Shown here one piece after another: positions 12,110 through 22,459 of a stretch of 64,000 nucleotides of DNA. The notes under the pieces are model-generated. The model was not told the DNA's origin and did not search any database. It saw only the letters and a list, made by a program, of their open reading frames with translations. This DNA is from Halicephalobus mephisto. Its lineage: Eukaryota; Nematoda; Chromadorea; Rhabditida; Panagrolaimidae. Where the stretch lies: positions 310,001 through 374,000 of the forward strand of contig SWDT01000034.1 in the NCBI GenBank assembly GCA_009193035.1, in the 5' to 3' direction. Position 1 is the stretch's first letter. Each line of letters opens with the position of its first letter. The position numbers and the translations under genes were made by a program.

Positions 12110-12349
12110 AAAATCAAAAATCCCAGTTATTTTTTACAGTATCTCTGTACATAATCAACTTTCAAAACTATCATCCCTAAGTTATCATTTTTGCCGTCCC
12201 TTTTTCCAAAATCGTGCAATTTTCCGAGTGAATTTCAAATATCAAGCTCACAAGCTAAATTTCATAAAATTCCGAACAAGTTGATAGAAAAATATACACG
12301 CCATAGGTCATCTTAGAGATGAATTAAGATCCAAACCGAAGGACACTCA

Positions 12350-13392
12350 TCAGGGAGACTTGCCTTGGAGGATTTGCATCGATTTCAGCATGTTGTCAAT
12401 CGCAGTCGGTGCGTCTTCGTAGTCCAGAGCACTGAGGGCGTATTTACAGTACTTCTTAGCTTCGATGAAGTCTTCCAACTTGAGTCCAGGAGCAGAGGTG
12501 ACATTGGCCGGTAACTGGACATGGCTGTAGGCAGGTTGCTGGACAGACGGTCTCGGAGGAGGAGTGGGGTGGTGTTGCTGGGGAACTTGGGGTTGTTGGT
12601 ATCCAGAATTCGGTTGCTGAGGAAATCCGGGGAATTGACCAGTGTGATTAGATTGGTACATTGTTGGGTCGCTTGAGTACCCTGAAATCTGCTGTCCACC
12701 AGGATTAGAGCCAAATCCAAGATCAGCCACAGTGGGAGGTGGTGGAGGAGGGTCCAGTCCGGTTGTTTGTTTCGGAAGCTCGGGTTGAGAAGGAACATCA
12801 GGTTTGTCCTGATTGAATCCGCCAGGAACCGGGGTTTCACCCGTTTTTTCACAATTGAAAAGATATGCTGCTTTCCATTTGGCGTACTTTCTGGCATTGA
12901 CCAAACTGTCGTCCATTTCCTCTTTAAAACTCGCCAAAACGTCCAACAACAGACTGGAATTGAAAAATGCTTTTCTGATTTTCGGATCAAAGTTCCCCGC
13001 CCGTTCGTTCTCGTCAGCATAACGGAAAATCTTCAAAGCAACGTTTTCCAGATGGGCTTGAGCAACGATATCGTTTCGGATAGCCTCGTTATCAGGATTG
13101 TTCTTTTTTAACTGAAATTAAAAATCATAAAGAATTGCAAAATTTATAAAAACAAACCGTTTCCAACTCCGTCAATAAACCAGTCAGAAATCCCAAAGCT
13201 TCCTTGGAACTCTTGTCGATCTTCATTCCTTCTTGTACTACATGGTACACGGCTAAAGGAACAGTAATCAGTGGGTTTTCATATATCGAACTTACTCCAG
13301 TAATAAATCACGGGATCTCGCTGGGCAAACGTCTGAGCCAAAGCCATGTACTTGGCGACGTCGTGGAGACTTTGTGGAACATTTGCCACCAT
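12350..13392 (-). CDS. vta-1: VTA1/LIP5, regulator of VPS4 in the ESCRT pathway
   Basis: VTA1 promotes assembly and activity of the AAA ATPase VPS4, which disassembles ESCRT-III at endosomes. Exons read in transcript order are 13392-13296, 13252-13158 and 13111-12350, giving 317 residues with all phases matching. The N-terminal half (about residues 1-160) is the paired MIT-like helical domain: MVANVPQSLHDVAKYMALAQ, then FNSSLLLDVLASF and AKWKAAYLFNCEK. A proline/glutamine-rich linker with a PPPPPP run follows (about 185-270). The C-terminal helices contain EAKKYCKYALSALDYEDAPT, the VPS4-binding VSL region. It is divergent from the SET-domain gene, the starts being 400 bases apart. Confidence 0.93.
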
Positions 13393-13791
13393 CTTTGGGC
13401 TAAAAACAATATTATCGATAAAAATGTAGAAATTTTATATGAAAAATCAAACTATGTGCAAAAATAAGAAAAATGAGTGAGTCACGGTTTCGGTTGCAAT
13501 AAAAGTTTCGAAATCAGCACTGATGACATCATCGGTTGGAATTCAACGTAATTAAGAAACTTGATGGATATAAGAAAGATTAAAACAAAAAAATAAAGCA
13601 GAAAATAAAAAAATTAAAATTGACAGAGAAATCAACAAACAACGAGAACCAAGTTTGGCAAAGCGCCCGAAAAAAACACTTTTGAATTTGATTTTCTCTC
13701 ATGACGAAAACCTGAATTTCCTTTCACAAGAATTTCAACATTGATTTCTTCATCAATTTTTTAACTTTGCAAATTTAATTTGCTTTTTTTA
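13393..13791. promoter_or_regulatory. Shared divergent promoter region between VTA1 and the SET-domain gene
   Basis: This 399-base interval separates two head-to-head start codons. It is less A/T-rich than the deserts and includes a TGATGACATCATCGG element near 13525 with a palindromic TGATGACATCA core, which resembles a bZIP/CRE-type site. No gene is seen. Promoter function is inferred from position only. Confidence 0.4.
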
Positions 13792-15306
13792 ATGAAAACC
13801 AGACGAGGGATTTACATAGAAACCACAAAGTAACACATTTTTTTCGGTTTTTGATTTTTGGGGATTTTTTTGTTTTTAGGAACGACTTCTCCGGCGGTGC
13901 TGAGCCTTGTTGGATCCCTATAGCCAATTGCCCCGATGACAATCTGATTCCGAAGATCCAGTACCTCACTTATCATGAGATATTCCTGTACAAATACGAT
14001 AAAATCAAGTTTTTTGTAAGTTTCATTTTTAATGAGCAAAGTAGCCCGTTTTTTACGGACTATCTTAATGTTAATCATGTTCACTAATTATCGATAATTT
14101 CATATATGAAAATTAAGCTCCGAGGGTAGATAAAAGGTTCTGTATCTTATATAACCTAATCCAGAAAGCTCTAGATCTATTTAGACGAGATATGCTCCTA
14201 AAACATCGATTGCGAAATAACCGTCACGCAAGTTCGAAATTTCCACGTAGCTGCTTTAATTTTTGGAAATTCGCATCAAGACCATTTCGTAGGGAATTTT
14301 ATATATAACGTTTATAATATATGGTGGATTACAAAATAACTATCGCGGAAATTCGTAATTTTAGGCTACTTTGAGTTTTACCAAGTTCTAGGAGTTCGCT
14401 TTGAGATTATTTTGTTAGAACTTCCATATATGAATCTTACAGTATATGATTGGTTATTGAGTTTTGTAAGATTGCAAAATAAATGTTGTGAAAAACCAAA
14501 ATTTTCATGTAAGATATTTTTCTAAAAACTTAAAAATCCCCGTCGAAGTAATTTCGCAAAAATCTTCGATTATTACAGTGTTATTATTAATTCAACTTTC
14601 AGGGATGTACCTGTGAAGATGGCTGTTACTCCGAAAAATGCGAATGCAAGCAAAGTACCCTCGAACGAGGCGGATTCGTAGAGTGCTGTTCTCAATGTGG
14701 TTGTGAAGAAAACTGTCAAAATAGAGAATTTACAAAAAACGAATTTTTCCCTCATATTGAAATCAAATACGAAAAAGAGAAATGCTACAACGGATTTGGA
14801 GTATTCGCGAAGGAGACTATCCCGGCAGGTCGATATATCGGTGCTTATTACGGAGCCGTGACCGTCAAACCGCCCGAGACGGACCTCGACGGAACTCACT
14901 CTGATTACGGGTTCCTCGTCTACGATCATTTCGCAAGTATCTTCCTCATATCTTTATCCACTTAAGTTACTTATTCTAGACGGATTCAGAACTCCTCATC
15001 GACTCCAAATACCGTGGAAATTTCACCAGATTCATTAACCACTCCTGCGACAGTAATTTAACCAGCATTTTGGCTTACATCGGAACCGAAATCAGAATCC
15101 CAACTCCTGTTTTTATAACCAATAGAATTATCGAGTCTGGAGAACAATTAACTATCGACTATGGCGATCACTATTTCGAAAATTTAGAGATCTCCTGCAA
15201 GTGCGGATATAATTCTTGTAGATTCAAAGAAGACGTCCAAGACAGTCCATCTGAAAAGAACATATACTTCGCAAGAAAGTCTTGTAGAAATAGTTTAATT
15301 TTGTAA
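13792..15306 (+). CDS. Pre-SET/SET/post-SET lysine methyltransferase, likely H3K9 class
   Basis: Probable histone H3 lysine-9 methyltransferase of the SUV39/G9a class. Exons are 13792-13829, 13880-14015, 14603-14932 and 14980-15306, giving 276 residues. The Cys-rich pre-SET runs from about residue 14 to 100: PIANCPDDN, then GCTCEDGC, CECK and the CCSQCGCEENCQNR block. The SET core follows, with GFGVFAKETIPAGRYIGAY, RFINHSCDSNL (cofactor-binding NHSC) and QLTIDYGDHYF (catalytic tyrosine). The C-terminus has a post-SET zinc motif, CKCGYNSC. There is no chromodomain or other N-terminal module, so it is a minimal enzyme. The third intron (14933-14979) only joins in frame if the donor is GCAAGT, making it a GC-AG intron. 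An AATAAA lies at 15328. It is the first gene of a probable operon with NOSIP, toc-1 and clk-1. Confidence 0.9.
14933..14979 (+). other. GC-AG intron in the SET-domain gene
   Basis: The upstream frame ends at TTC (14930-14932) and the downstream frame must begin ACG GAT TCA at 14980 to read LLIDSKYRGNFTRFINHSC. Using the GT at 14937 would leave one extra base and shift the frame. A donor GCAAGT at 14933, the consensus for GC-AG introns, restores phase exactly. The intron is 47 nt. Confidence 0.75.
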
Positions 15307-15327
15307 CTGATAATGGCTGAAAATGTA

Positions 15328-15333
15328 AATAAA
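15328..15333 (+). terminator. Polyadenylation signal AATAAA of the SET-domain gene
   Basis: AATAAA lies 21 bases after the SET-gene stop codon and about 155 bases before the NOSIP start, the spacing seen between genes of nematode operons. Confidence 0.55.
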
Positions 15334-15475
15334 AAGTGATTTTTTGGGATTTCCGAATATCGGAGATGTGTCGTTTGGCGAGGCGTCCCTTTCGCCAACT
15401 GACGTCTCTGATGTCCACGCGTTTGTTTTCGTCGACTTATCCTTCGATTTCTGGATTTAATTTTTCGATTTTTTA

Positions 15476-15486
15476 ACATTTTGAAG
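15476..15486 (+). promoter_or_regulatory. Candidate trans-splice acceptor of NOSIP
   Basis: A T-rich stretch ends in AAG immediately before the NOSIP ATG, 180 bases downstream of the previous stop. The position suits SL2-type trans-splicing of a downstream operon gene. Confidence 0.45.
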
Positions 15487-16464
15487 ATGACAAGACACGG
15501 TAAAAACGCTACAGCTTCGGCCGTGTATTCTTACAGTGAACGGAAGAAAGACGCGGCGGCTTCTGGCTACGGAACCCTGCACGCGAGACTCGGGGCGGAT
15601 TCCGTCAAGCCCTTCGACTGCTGTTGTCTTTCCTTGCAGCCTTGTCGGTGAGTAAATTACTGTATTTTTATATGAATAAAATTAAAAATTCAGAGAACCA
15701 TTGATTTCTCCAGATGGATATATTTTCGACAAAGAATCTGTTTTAAAATTCATACTTCATAGAAAAGAAATGTACGCCGTCGAAATGGAAGCTTACAAGC
15801 ATCACATGAAAATCCTCGAAGAAAAAGACGAAAATGTAAGTTTTTTTATGTAATGTTGATATATGGAAAAATTTAGAAAAAAAAAGAACTCGAAGAAGAA
15901 GCCAGAAAAAAATTCGCCCATAACGAACGTCATCTCGTCAGTGCCGTCGGGGCTAGTTCGGGCCAGACTGTTGAGAGACTCGTCGATATCCCCGGAGGCA
16001 GTGTTTCCAACATGGCTGGGGACAAGAAGAACAAAGTCGCCAGTTTCTGGGGTCCGCAGATGCCTGAAGTTCTGTCCAACGGAGTCATGGTGAAGCCGGA
16101 TAAAACGGTCAGGAACCCCTACACCAACAAACCCCTCAAGTACAAGGAACTTTTGCCCGTTATTTTCACACCTATTGATGAATCTCTCACCCACGCCCAG
16201 GTCGTAGGGTCCCAGAACAGGTACATGTGCCCCGTCACGCGGGATATCCTGACAAATTCGACCAAATGCGTTTACTTGAAGCCGAGTCAACGTGTCGTGA
16301 GTGCTGCTTGTCTCGAAATGATTCTGAAGGACGGCCAGGACCCAATCAACGGCAAGGAAATCAAGGAATCAGACATCATCCACATGCATCGGGGCGGAAC
16401 CGGATTCGCCAGAACCAACATGCTCAAAGCGAACGTCTACAGACCCAACATGGCCACTGCTTGA
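15487..16464 (+). CDS. NOSIP, U-box-type E3 ligase (nitric oxide synthase-interacting protein homologue)
   Basis: NOSIP proteins are nuclear U-box E3 ubiquitin ligases that also associate with splicing complexes. Exons are 15487-15647, 15694-15835 and 15877-16464, giving 296 residues, close to the usual 300. The N-terminus MTRHGKNATASAVYSYSERK is the family signature. The first half of a split U-box follows: FDCCCLSLQPC, then PLISPDGYIF (about residues 43-70). A charged coiled coil covers about residues 80-120. The C-terminal U-box half contains YMCPVTRDILTNSTKCVYL. The two short introns are 46 and 41 nt. It lies between the SET gene and toc-1 on the same strand with gaps of 180 and 150 bases, consistent with an operon. 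Confidence 0.95.
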
Positions 16465-16601
16465 TCTCTCATGATTATCTCGTTTATTGGATCAAAAATA
16501 ACCCTCAAAAAATACAATTAGTTCCAAACGATCAGAAATTTCGTTAAATATCTTTAATTTTTTACTTTTTTGTTTGATTTTTATATTTTTTAAAATTTAA
16601 T

Positions 16602-16613
16602 TTTTTGTTTCAG
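16602..16613 (+). promoter_or_regulatory. Candidate SL trans-splice acceptor of toc-1
   Basis: TTTTTTGTTTCAG is followed by one base and the ATG at 16615. It sits 150 bases after the NOSIP stop, so it cannot be a cis-acceptor of NOSIP and fits an operonic trans-splice site. Confidence 0.65.
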
Positions 16614-16614
16614 G

Positions 16615-18985
16615 ATGGGCAAGACCTTTATATCGTTTTCAGATGTCTGGAACAATCAAGCAGGAAAACGGGCCCTCATATCCAGTGGCATATGTGCCCT
16701 TTGTTTTTTCTATATGCTATTCGTGGTTTCTGAAACTAGATCCCTCGTTCTCACTGGAGGTGCTTGGTTGGCGTTATTTAGTTTTTTTGCTGTTTTTTCT
16801 ACCGTCTTGTCCATTGGAATCTCCGGAAATCCAACAGAATCGTAAGTTATTTAATTTTAAAATTAATTTTATCCATTTTTTGACAGCATTTATTAAAATT
16901 ATTAAAATTTCAATGATGATTTTCATAAATTTAAGATTTTAATTATCTAATATATACTCGGAATTTTGTAACTTTTATGGATCTAGAAAATAAGTCCAAA
17001 TTTCTTAGGTGATTTTCCGTAAATATGTAAATTTTTTATGATTCCTTACATCCTATAAATCGACTCTCAAATTTTACATTTATGTCTTCAATCGTTTTTT
17101 GTAAATGTATTTCTAAGCTTTTCATTAAGTAGTTTCTAAGCTCTGCGAATTAAGTCCGAAACTTCCCCTAGGTAAATTTCTAAATATTTTCTGCAAATAA
17201 ACCCCCGAATTCCTTGTTAATATGTCCTTAAACTTGTTTTTAATGAACTTTCTATAAAAGAACTTTTGTTTTATTCACTGATTTTTCAATTAGAATGAAT
17301 AATTTATATAATAATTGAATTTTCTACAATTTAATCGGGAATTAATCCAATTTCAGATATACTTATGGATTTGTCCGTGTTCCGGTTTTAGCAGTTTTTT
17401 CGACGACAGTATTGGCTCAATTATCTGCAGTTCTTCAATTGAAAGAAGCAGTGGAATCTCTCTTGGCTGCTGATCATCATCATGGTCCAGGACATGGAGT
17501 AGCAGCAGGTCCGACGATGAATCATCATTTTTACAGTGCTTCTTTGGCTACGACGATATCTTTATTGTTAGCAGCATATAATGTGACAAATCAACCGTTT
17601 CAGTATGTTTTGACAGCGGCTCAATCAAGTTCACTTCAGGAACATGCAATTGATATATCTAATGCTATATGTACGGTATTTCCGGGAATGTCGAGATTTT
17701 TACTTCCTAGAATTAATGCAATGAGTCTTTTGGCATTTGTTTCGACAGTTTGCTGTACATTAACTCATTTATTTATGAATGATTTTGAATGGTTTGATTC
17801 TGTGGCAACTATTGTGCTTGCTATAGCTGTATTGTCGACGATGCATCCATTGACGTATTATACTGGGATGATTTTGTTACAAACTACACCATCACATGTT
17901 CATAATCAAATTGATAGATGTATTTCAGAAGCTACGACAGTTGATGGAGTTTTAGAATTGAAAAATAGTCATTTTTGGCAATTGGATTTTAATCAAATTG
18001 CTGGAACAGTGGATGTTAGAATAAGAAGAGATGCGGATGAACAAATTGTTTTGTCATTAGTTACGGAGAAATTGTGTTCAGTTATTGGACATTTGAGTAT
18101 TCAAGTAAGAAATTTTTAATGAAAATTTTTTTGTAGAATATTTTAGGAATAGTTATGATTTTTTTTATTAATGCTTTTATAATTTTTAATTTTACAAGAT
18201 TTTATATCTTATGTATTTTGATTTAGATGTTTCTAGATATGTCCGAGTGTGATATAATTCCAAAAAATTATAAAATAATCAGAAAATTAAAATTTTAAAT
18301 TGCTTTAATTTCTAGAAATTAAAAAATTTGCGTCGAAATAATTGCGCAAAATTTTTATTTTTGATCGTTACAGTAATATGGGTATAATTGCAATTTTGGA
18401 GAACCATATCACAAGTTTTCTGAAATCACACTTAGTTGAATGTACTCAACACTTAATAGTTCTTAAGCAGTTTTCGCATTATTCGATTCTGAGTGTAATC
18501 GATGGCAGGATTGGAATTTAATAAAAGATGGATTTTAATTGAGTATAATCAACGTAGTAATGTCCTTTTAACTGGAAAGAAACATGGTTTAGACACGTTG
18601 ATTATACTCAATTAGAATCCATCTTTTATTAGATTGCAATCCTGCCGTCGATTGCACTCAGTTAGAATCGAATAATGTGAAAACTACTTAAGAACTATTG
18701 AGTGTTGATTACATTGAATTAGGCGTGATTTCGGAAAACTTGTAGAAGTTAAATTTTGGATCTTGATTGGAAAATTTTCTCCGAGATTATGTGAGGAAAT
18801 TTATTTTTGATTTTTTATAATTGTATAATTATTGTTAATTTATTACTTTTTAGATTGTGAAAGATAGTGGATGGTCGTCTGAACAGCCTAGTTATATTCC
18901 CCAAGTTCCGACAGGAGCGTATATGGGAGGAATCGGACAGAGTCATGACCACAGTCACAGTCATGAAGTTCATCATCATCATTGA
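16615..18985 (+). CDS. toc-1: ZnT6/SLC30A6-type cation diffusion facilitator
   Basis: Homologue of zinc transporter 6, a Golgi-membrane member of the CDF family that in mammals acts as the non-transporting partner of ZnT5. Exons are 16615-16841, 17357-18104 and 18854-18985, giving 368 residues. About six hydrophobic segments occupy roughly residues 20-240. The usual HD zinc-coordinating motifs of active CDF proteins are not evident in the helices, in line with ZnT6. A cytoplasmic domain follows with DGVLELKNSHFWQLDF and GTVDVRIRRDADEQ. The tail is histidine-rich (SHDHSHSHEVHHHH). Intron 2 holds a fold-back element (18411-18743). Together with clk-1 downstream this recalls the toc-1/clk-1 operon of C. 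elegans; that comparison is from memory. Confidence 0.9.
18411..18743. mobile_element. Fold-back (MITE-like) element in toc-1 intron 2
   Basis: Bases 18411-18553 pair with 18595-18743 in inverted orientation with few mismatches. The outer ends are ACAAGTTTTCTGAAATCAC and GTGATTTCGGAAAACTTGT; the loop is about 41 bases. There is no coding capacity. It is unrelated in sequence to the fold-backs at 4141 and 61180. Confidence 0.82.
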
Positions 18986-19432
18986 AAACAACTGTGATAG
19001 TGTTTGTTAATTATTGGATAATGTATTGATTGGGATATGTCGGATAATTTGGGAAGGTTCGATGCGAAATTTGATGAATATTGGTCAAACACCAGTTTTA
19101 TCTTTTTTATTTTTAGTATTGTTAGAAAGTTGTGAAATATTTGGAAATGTTACAACTTTTGGAAGTTTTTAAAAATCTTCTGGAAGTTTTTTTGGAATTT
19201 TCCAGAATTTTGAAACATGTTGTAGGTTTTGAAATTTCCAGGGATTTAGTAATTTTGGGGTTTTTAGAAATATTTTGGAGATTTTTGGGATTTATCAAGA
19301 ATTTTGTAACTTAGAACATGATAAAAAATTAAATTTCATATATGAAATCAGGAATTCTGGAGGTTTCTGAAATATTCAGGAAATTTAGGTCGAGAATATT
19401 TCGTGGTTTTTTGTTTTTTATAATGGTATGGT

Positions 19433-19444
19433 TTGTGATTTTAG
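19433..19444 (+). promoter_or_regulatory. Candidate trans-splice acceptor of clk-1
   Basis: GTGATTTTAG lies directly against the clk-1 ATG. The gap from the toc-1 stop is 459 bases, longer than a usual operon spacing but without any visible independent promoter or gene. Confidence 0.5.
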
Positions 19445-20750
19445 ATGTATCGTTCAATTGTTCGTTTTGCGGTGAATAGTAACTATGCAAGACAGAAGTT
19501 GATAGAAAAAGTTGTAAGAGTAGATCATGCAGGAGAACTTGGAGCTGATAGAATATACGCTGGACAGATGGCTGTTTTGAAAGGTTCTTCGGTGTCTGAT
19601 GTTATTAAAGGAATGTGGGATGAAGAAAAAGAACATCTAGATACGATGGAACGTTTATGTGCAAAACATAAAGTTCCTCCGACTGTTTTTGCTCCAATTT
19701 TTTCAATTGCAGCTTATGCTTTAGGTTTGTTTTATTTTTATAGTTTTTATACAAGTGTTGGGATAGAAAAAAGAAGTATAATAGTAATTTTTACTGGAAT
19801 AATAAGACAAGAATACACTTTTATGTATTTCCCCAAACAATGCAACCGAAGATCTCATTCATGTCCTACAGTATCCCATGTTCCCTGATTTTCAGGTTAC
19901 CGCTTCAGGACCTTTTTTCTAGTCTAGTTTCTGTTCCAACACGAAGTGACTCGTTTTGGATTGAATTTAGTTGTAAATTTTTGGATATATATCAATATTT
20001 TCATATATGAATTTTAATCCTCGAAGACGGGCATAGTTTTATAATTCACATAATCTTCATTTAGAAATTTACAATTATACAGGAAAAGTGTATTCCGAAA
20101 GATCAATTATGAAATTTATATAAAATTGCGAAATCAAGATTTTAGGTTATTTTAGTTTTCATGAAGTTTTGGGGATTCGTGTCGAGATGATTTTGTAAAA
20201 AAGTTAATTTTTAACTTCCTGTATGTCATTGATTATGAAATTGTAAAATTACGAAATAATTATCTCGGAAGTCTTAAATTGTTATGTAGCGTAGTTCTAT
20301 TTTAAAATATTTTAGAAATTTGTATCGAAGTAACTTTGTAAAAAATAAGCTTATTTTTAATTTTTATAATAATATAATTTTTGTTTTTTATAATAATTTT
20401 TGTTTTTTGTTTTTTATAATAATTTTTGTTTTTTGCTTTTTATAATAATTTTTGTTTTTATAGGAGCTGGAACTGCGATGTTGGGAAAAGAAGGTGCGAT
20501 GGCGTGTACTATTGCAGTGGAGGAGTTAATTGGGAAGCATTATAATGATCAGATTAAAGAACTAATTGAAGATGATCCGGATGAACATAGAGATCTTTTG
20601 AAAACGTTGACGAGACTGAGAGATGAGGAACTTCATCATCATGATACAGGAATTGCTCATGATGGTCTCAAAGCTCCGATGTATGACGTCCTGAAATCGG
20701 TTATCCAAACTGGATGTAAAGGGGCTATTTGGATTGCTGAAAGAGTCTAG
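19445..20750 (+). CDS. clk-1: COQ7, 5-demethoxyubiquinone hydroxylase
   Basis: Mitochondrial di-iron monooxygenase that hydroxylates demethoxyubiquinone in the penultimate step of ubiquinone synthesis. Exons are 19445-19724 and 20464-20750, giving 188 residues, the size of nematode CLK-1. The protein is two repeats of a helical hairpin carrying iron ligands: RVDHAGELGADRIYAGQMAV and EEKEHLDTME in the first half, EELIGKHY and DEELHHHDTG in the second. The N-terminal dozen residues are basic and hydroxylated, as for a short mitochondrial leader. The single 739-base intron carries a dispersed element (19746-19965) that has a relative at 21095-21290. AATAAA lies at 20795. Confidence 0.97.
19746..19965 (+). 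repeat. Dispersed element, copy A (clk-1 intron)
   Basis: Shares a chain of words with 21095-21290 in the same order and orientation: GGATAGAAA, GGAATAATAAGACA, ACAGTATCCC, CCCTGAT(A/T)TTCAGG, GCTTCAGGACC and GTTCCAACACG. The similarity is patchy, roughly two thirds by eye. The CCTGATTTTCAGG part is nearly palindromic. Function unknown: transposon remnant or small RNA gene are both possible. Confidence 0.5.
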
Positions 20751-20794
20751 GAATAGGTAAAAAAGTAGTTTGATGTCTGGCGATTTATGGGTTA

Positions 20795-20800
20795 AATAAA
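20795..20800 (+). terminator. Polyadenylation signal AATAAA of clk-1
   Basis: AATAAA 44 bases downstream of the clk-1 stop codon, a plausible end of the operon transcript. Confidence 0.6.
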
Positions 20801-21456
20801 TCTGTAGTTTTTAATATTGTAGAAATATAAAAATGTTGATCAAATACTTAATTGAAGAGGTTTTTAAAATTATGGAATCTTCTGGATTCTGGGAAATTTC
20901 AGCCTTAGGAGGACTTTGATGAGTAAAATTTGAAATTTTACACTTTCTGCTAAAGGTAATTCTGGATATAATTTATCTTAAAATTTTTATTGATTTTGTT
21001 GAGGATTTTATCGGAATTTTTATCTCATTTTTCGAATTACCAACTTTGAGAAGACTTCATAATTGATGAAATTATTCAAAAAACAATTTTTTTTCTCAGT
21101 ATTAGGATAGAAACAGAAATGATATATAAATCTTTGCTGGAATAATAAGACAGAAATACAATTTAGACAATGAATCTTAACACAACTGACAACCGAAAGT
21201 CTCACACTATACAGTATCCCGCGCTCCCTGATATTCAGGCTATCGCTTTAGGTCCTCGCCAGGTTGGTGTCTGTCCCAACACGCAGATGTTTTTTTTGAG
21301 GAAAAGTAAATTTCGAACTTCTTCGAGAAAACAGTACCCAACTTTATTTGAAAAAAATCAAAAACGGTAATTTTTCTCAGAAAATCCAAACTTCGAAACC
21401 TTGTTTTGACAACGTTTATTCTACATTTTCAACAAAATAACGAAATTTACTATTGC
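20801..21456. other. Intergenic region between convergent clk-1 and mrps-34
   Basis: 656 bases between two tail-to-tail genes. The only structure seen is the dispersed element at 21095-21290; the rest is A/T-rich without codon structure. Confidence 0.5.
21095..21290 (+). repeat. Dispersed element, copy B (downstream of clk-1)
   Basis: Second copy of the element found in the clk-1 intron, in the same orientation. Here the palindrome is perfect: CCTGATATTCAGG near 21227. It also keeps ATACAGTATCCC and GTCCCAACACG. Confidence 0.5.
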
Positions 21457-22296
21457 CTAACTTTTGGACACTTCAAAAGACCTATTGTATTCCGCAGGTC
21501 CAGTCATCCAAGACTCGACTTTGACAGGGAGGGTCTGGCCGTAGAGATCCAACAAAGATTCACTGTTGACTTCGTCGTAGATGGAATGGGACTTCTGTTT
21601 TGGAGGTTCTTGTTTAATGAATGGCTTCAGGTTTTCGAATTGAGGATCAATGCTGAGCTGAAGTGGTGCTCTTTCCCTCTCTTCTGTCCAGGACTCTTTG
21701 TTCTTGGCTGCATCTTTCTTGGCCAGTAGAATCTGCAACGGTGGGAGGGGGAAACTGTCGGGCAACATGATCGGCTTCATTTTGTTCTGATTCTCCAAAA
21801 ATTGCTTTTCTTCATGTTTGTGGATGAGTCTCCAGTCTGATCGGTTCAAATCATGTGCAAATTCAAAAACACCGAGGTTCTGTCCTCGGAAAGTCCACTC
21901 GGCCCAGAGTTTTCCTTTGTGAAGCCATCTGTCCATCGCCGGTCTGGCCTAAAGTTAGAGTTATAGATGAGAATTATGTGAAATCAAGCTCATATGGAAA
22001 TTAGATAAAGTTCATATACGAAAATTGCACAAAATCGGTTTTATATATGGAAATTAAATAAAGTTCATATATGAAAACCGTAAAAACCGAATTCATATAT
22101 CAAATCTTCGTAAAACCAAACCCACCTTGACAATCTTCAGATAAGAAGGCTCATCGGGCCACTTCTGAAGCCATTCGTTCTTCGTCACGTATCGTCCAGT
22201 TCCCATATTTCGTAATTGACAAATAATTTCCCAAAGAAATTTGCCTTGGGAGTATATGTCATGGTTTCCGACGAATCTGATCTTGTCCACAGACAT
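21457..22296 (-). CDS. mrps-34: Mitochondrial small-subunit ribosomal protein mS34 (MRPS34)
   Basis: Component of the animal mitochondrial ribosome small subunit. Exons in transcript order are 22296-22126 and 21948-21457, giving 220 residues. The start is an ATG immediately after TTTTTCCTTCAG, a textbook trans-splice acceptor. Features matching the family are KIRFVGNHDIYSQGKFLWEI, GTGRYVTKNEWLQKWPDEPS, and WTFRGQNLGVFEFA with NRSDWRLIHKHEE (about residues 75-105). The C-terminal half is basic and less conserved. It has no predicted helix-rich leader beyond the first residues. Convergent with clk-1; upstream lies the 164-bp satellite. Confidence 0.85.
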
Positions 22297-22459
22297 CTGA
22301 AGGAAAAACAAAATAAAAAAGAACGGAAAATAAAAAATTTAAAATAAAAACGAAAAAATTGGAGATGATTGAAATTGAAAAACAGAGGAATGTCTCGAGT
22401 GGAAAAGCGGTCGACAATGCGACTTCCACTTCAGTTTCTCGAAAGCTCTAAATCCCTTC

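Noticed and set aside
13525..13539. TGATGACATCA as a proven bZIP site
   Set aside because: A single palindromic word in an intergenic region is expected by chance; kept only as a note in the promoter entry.
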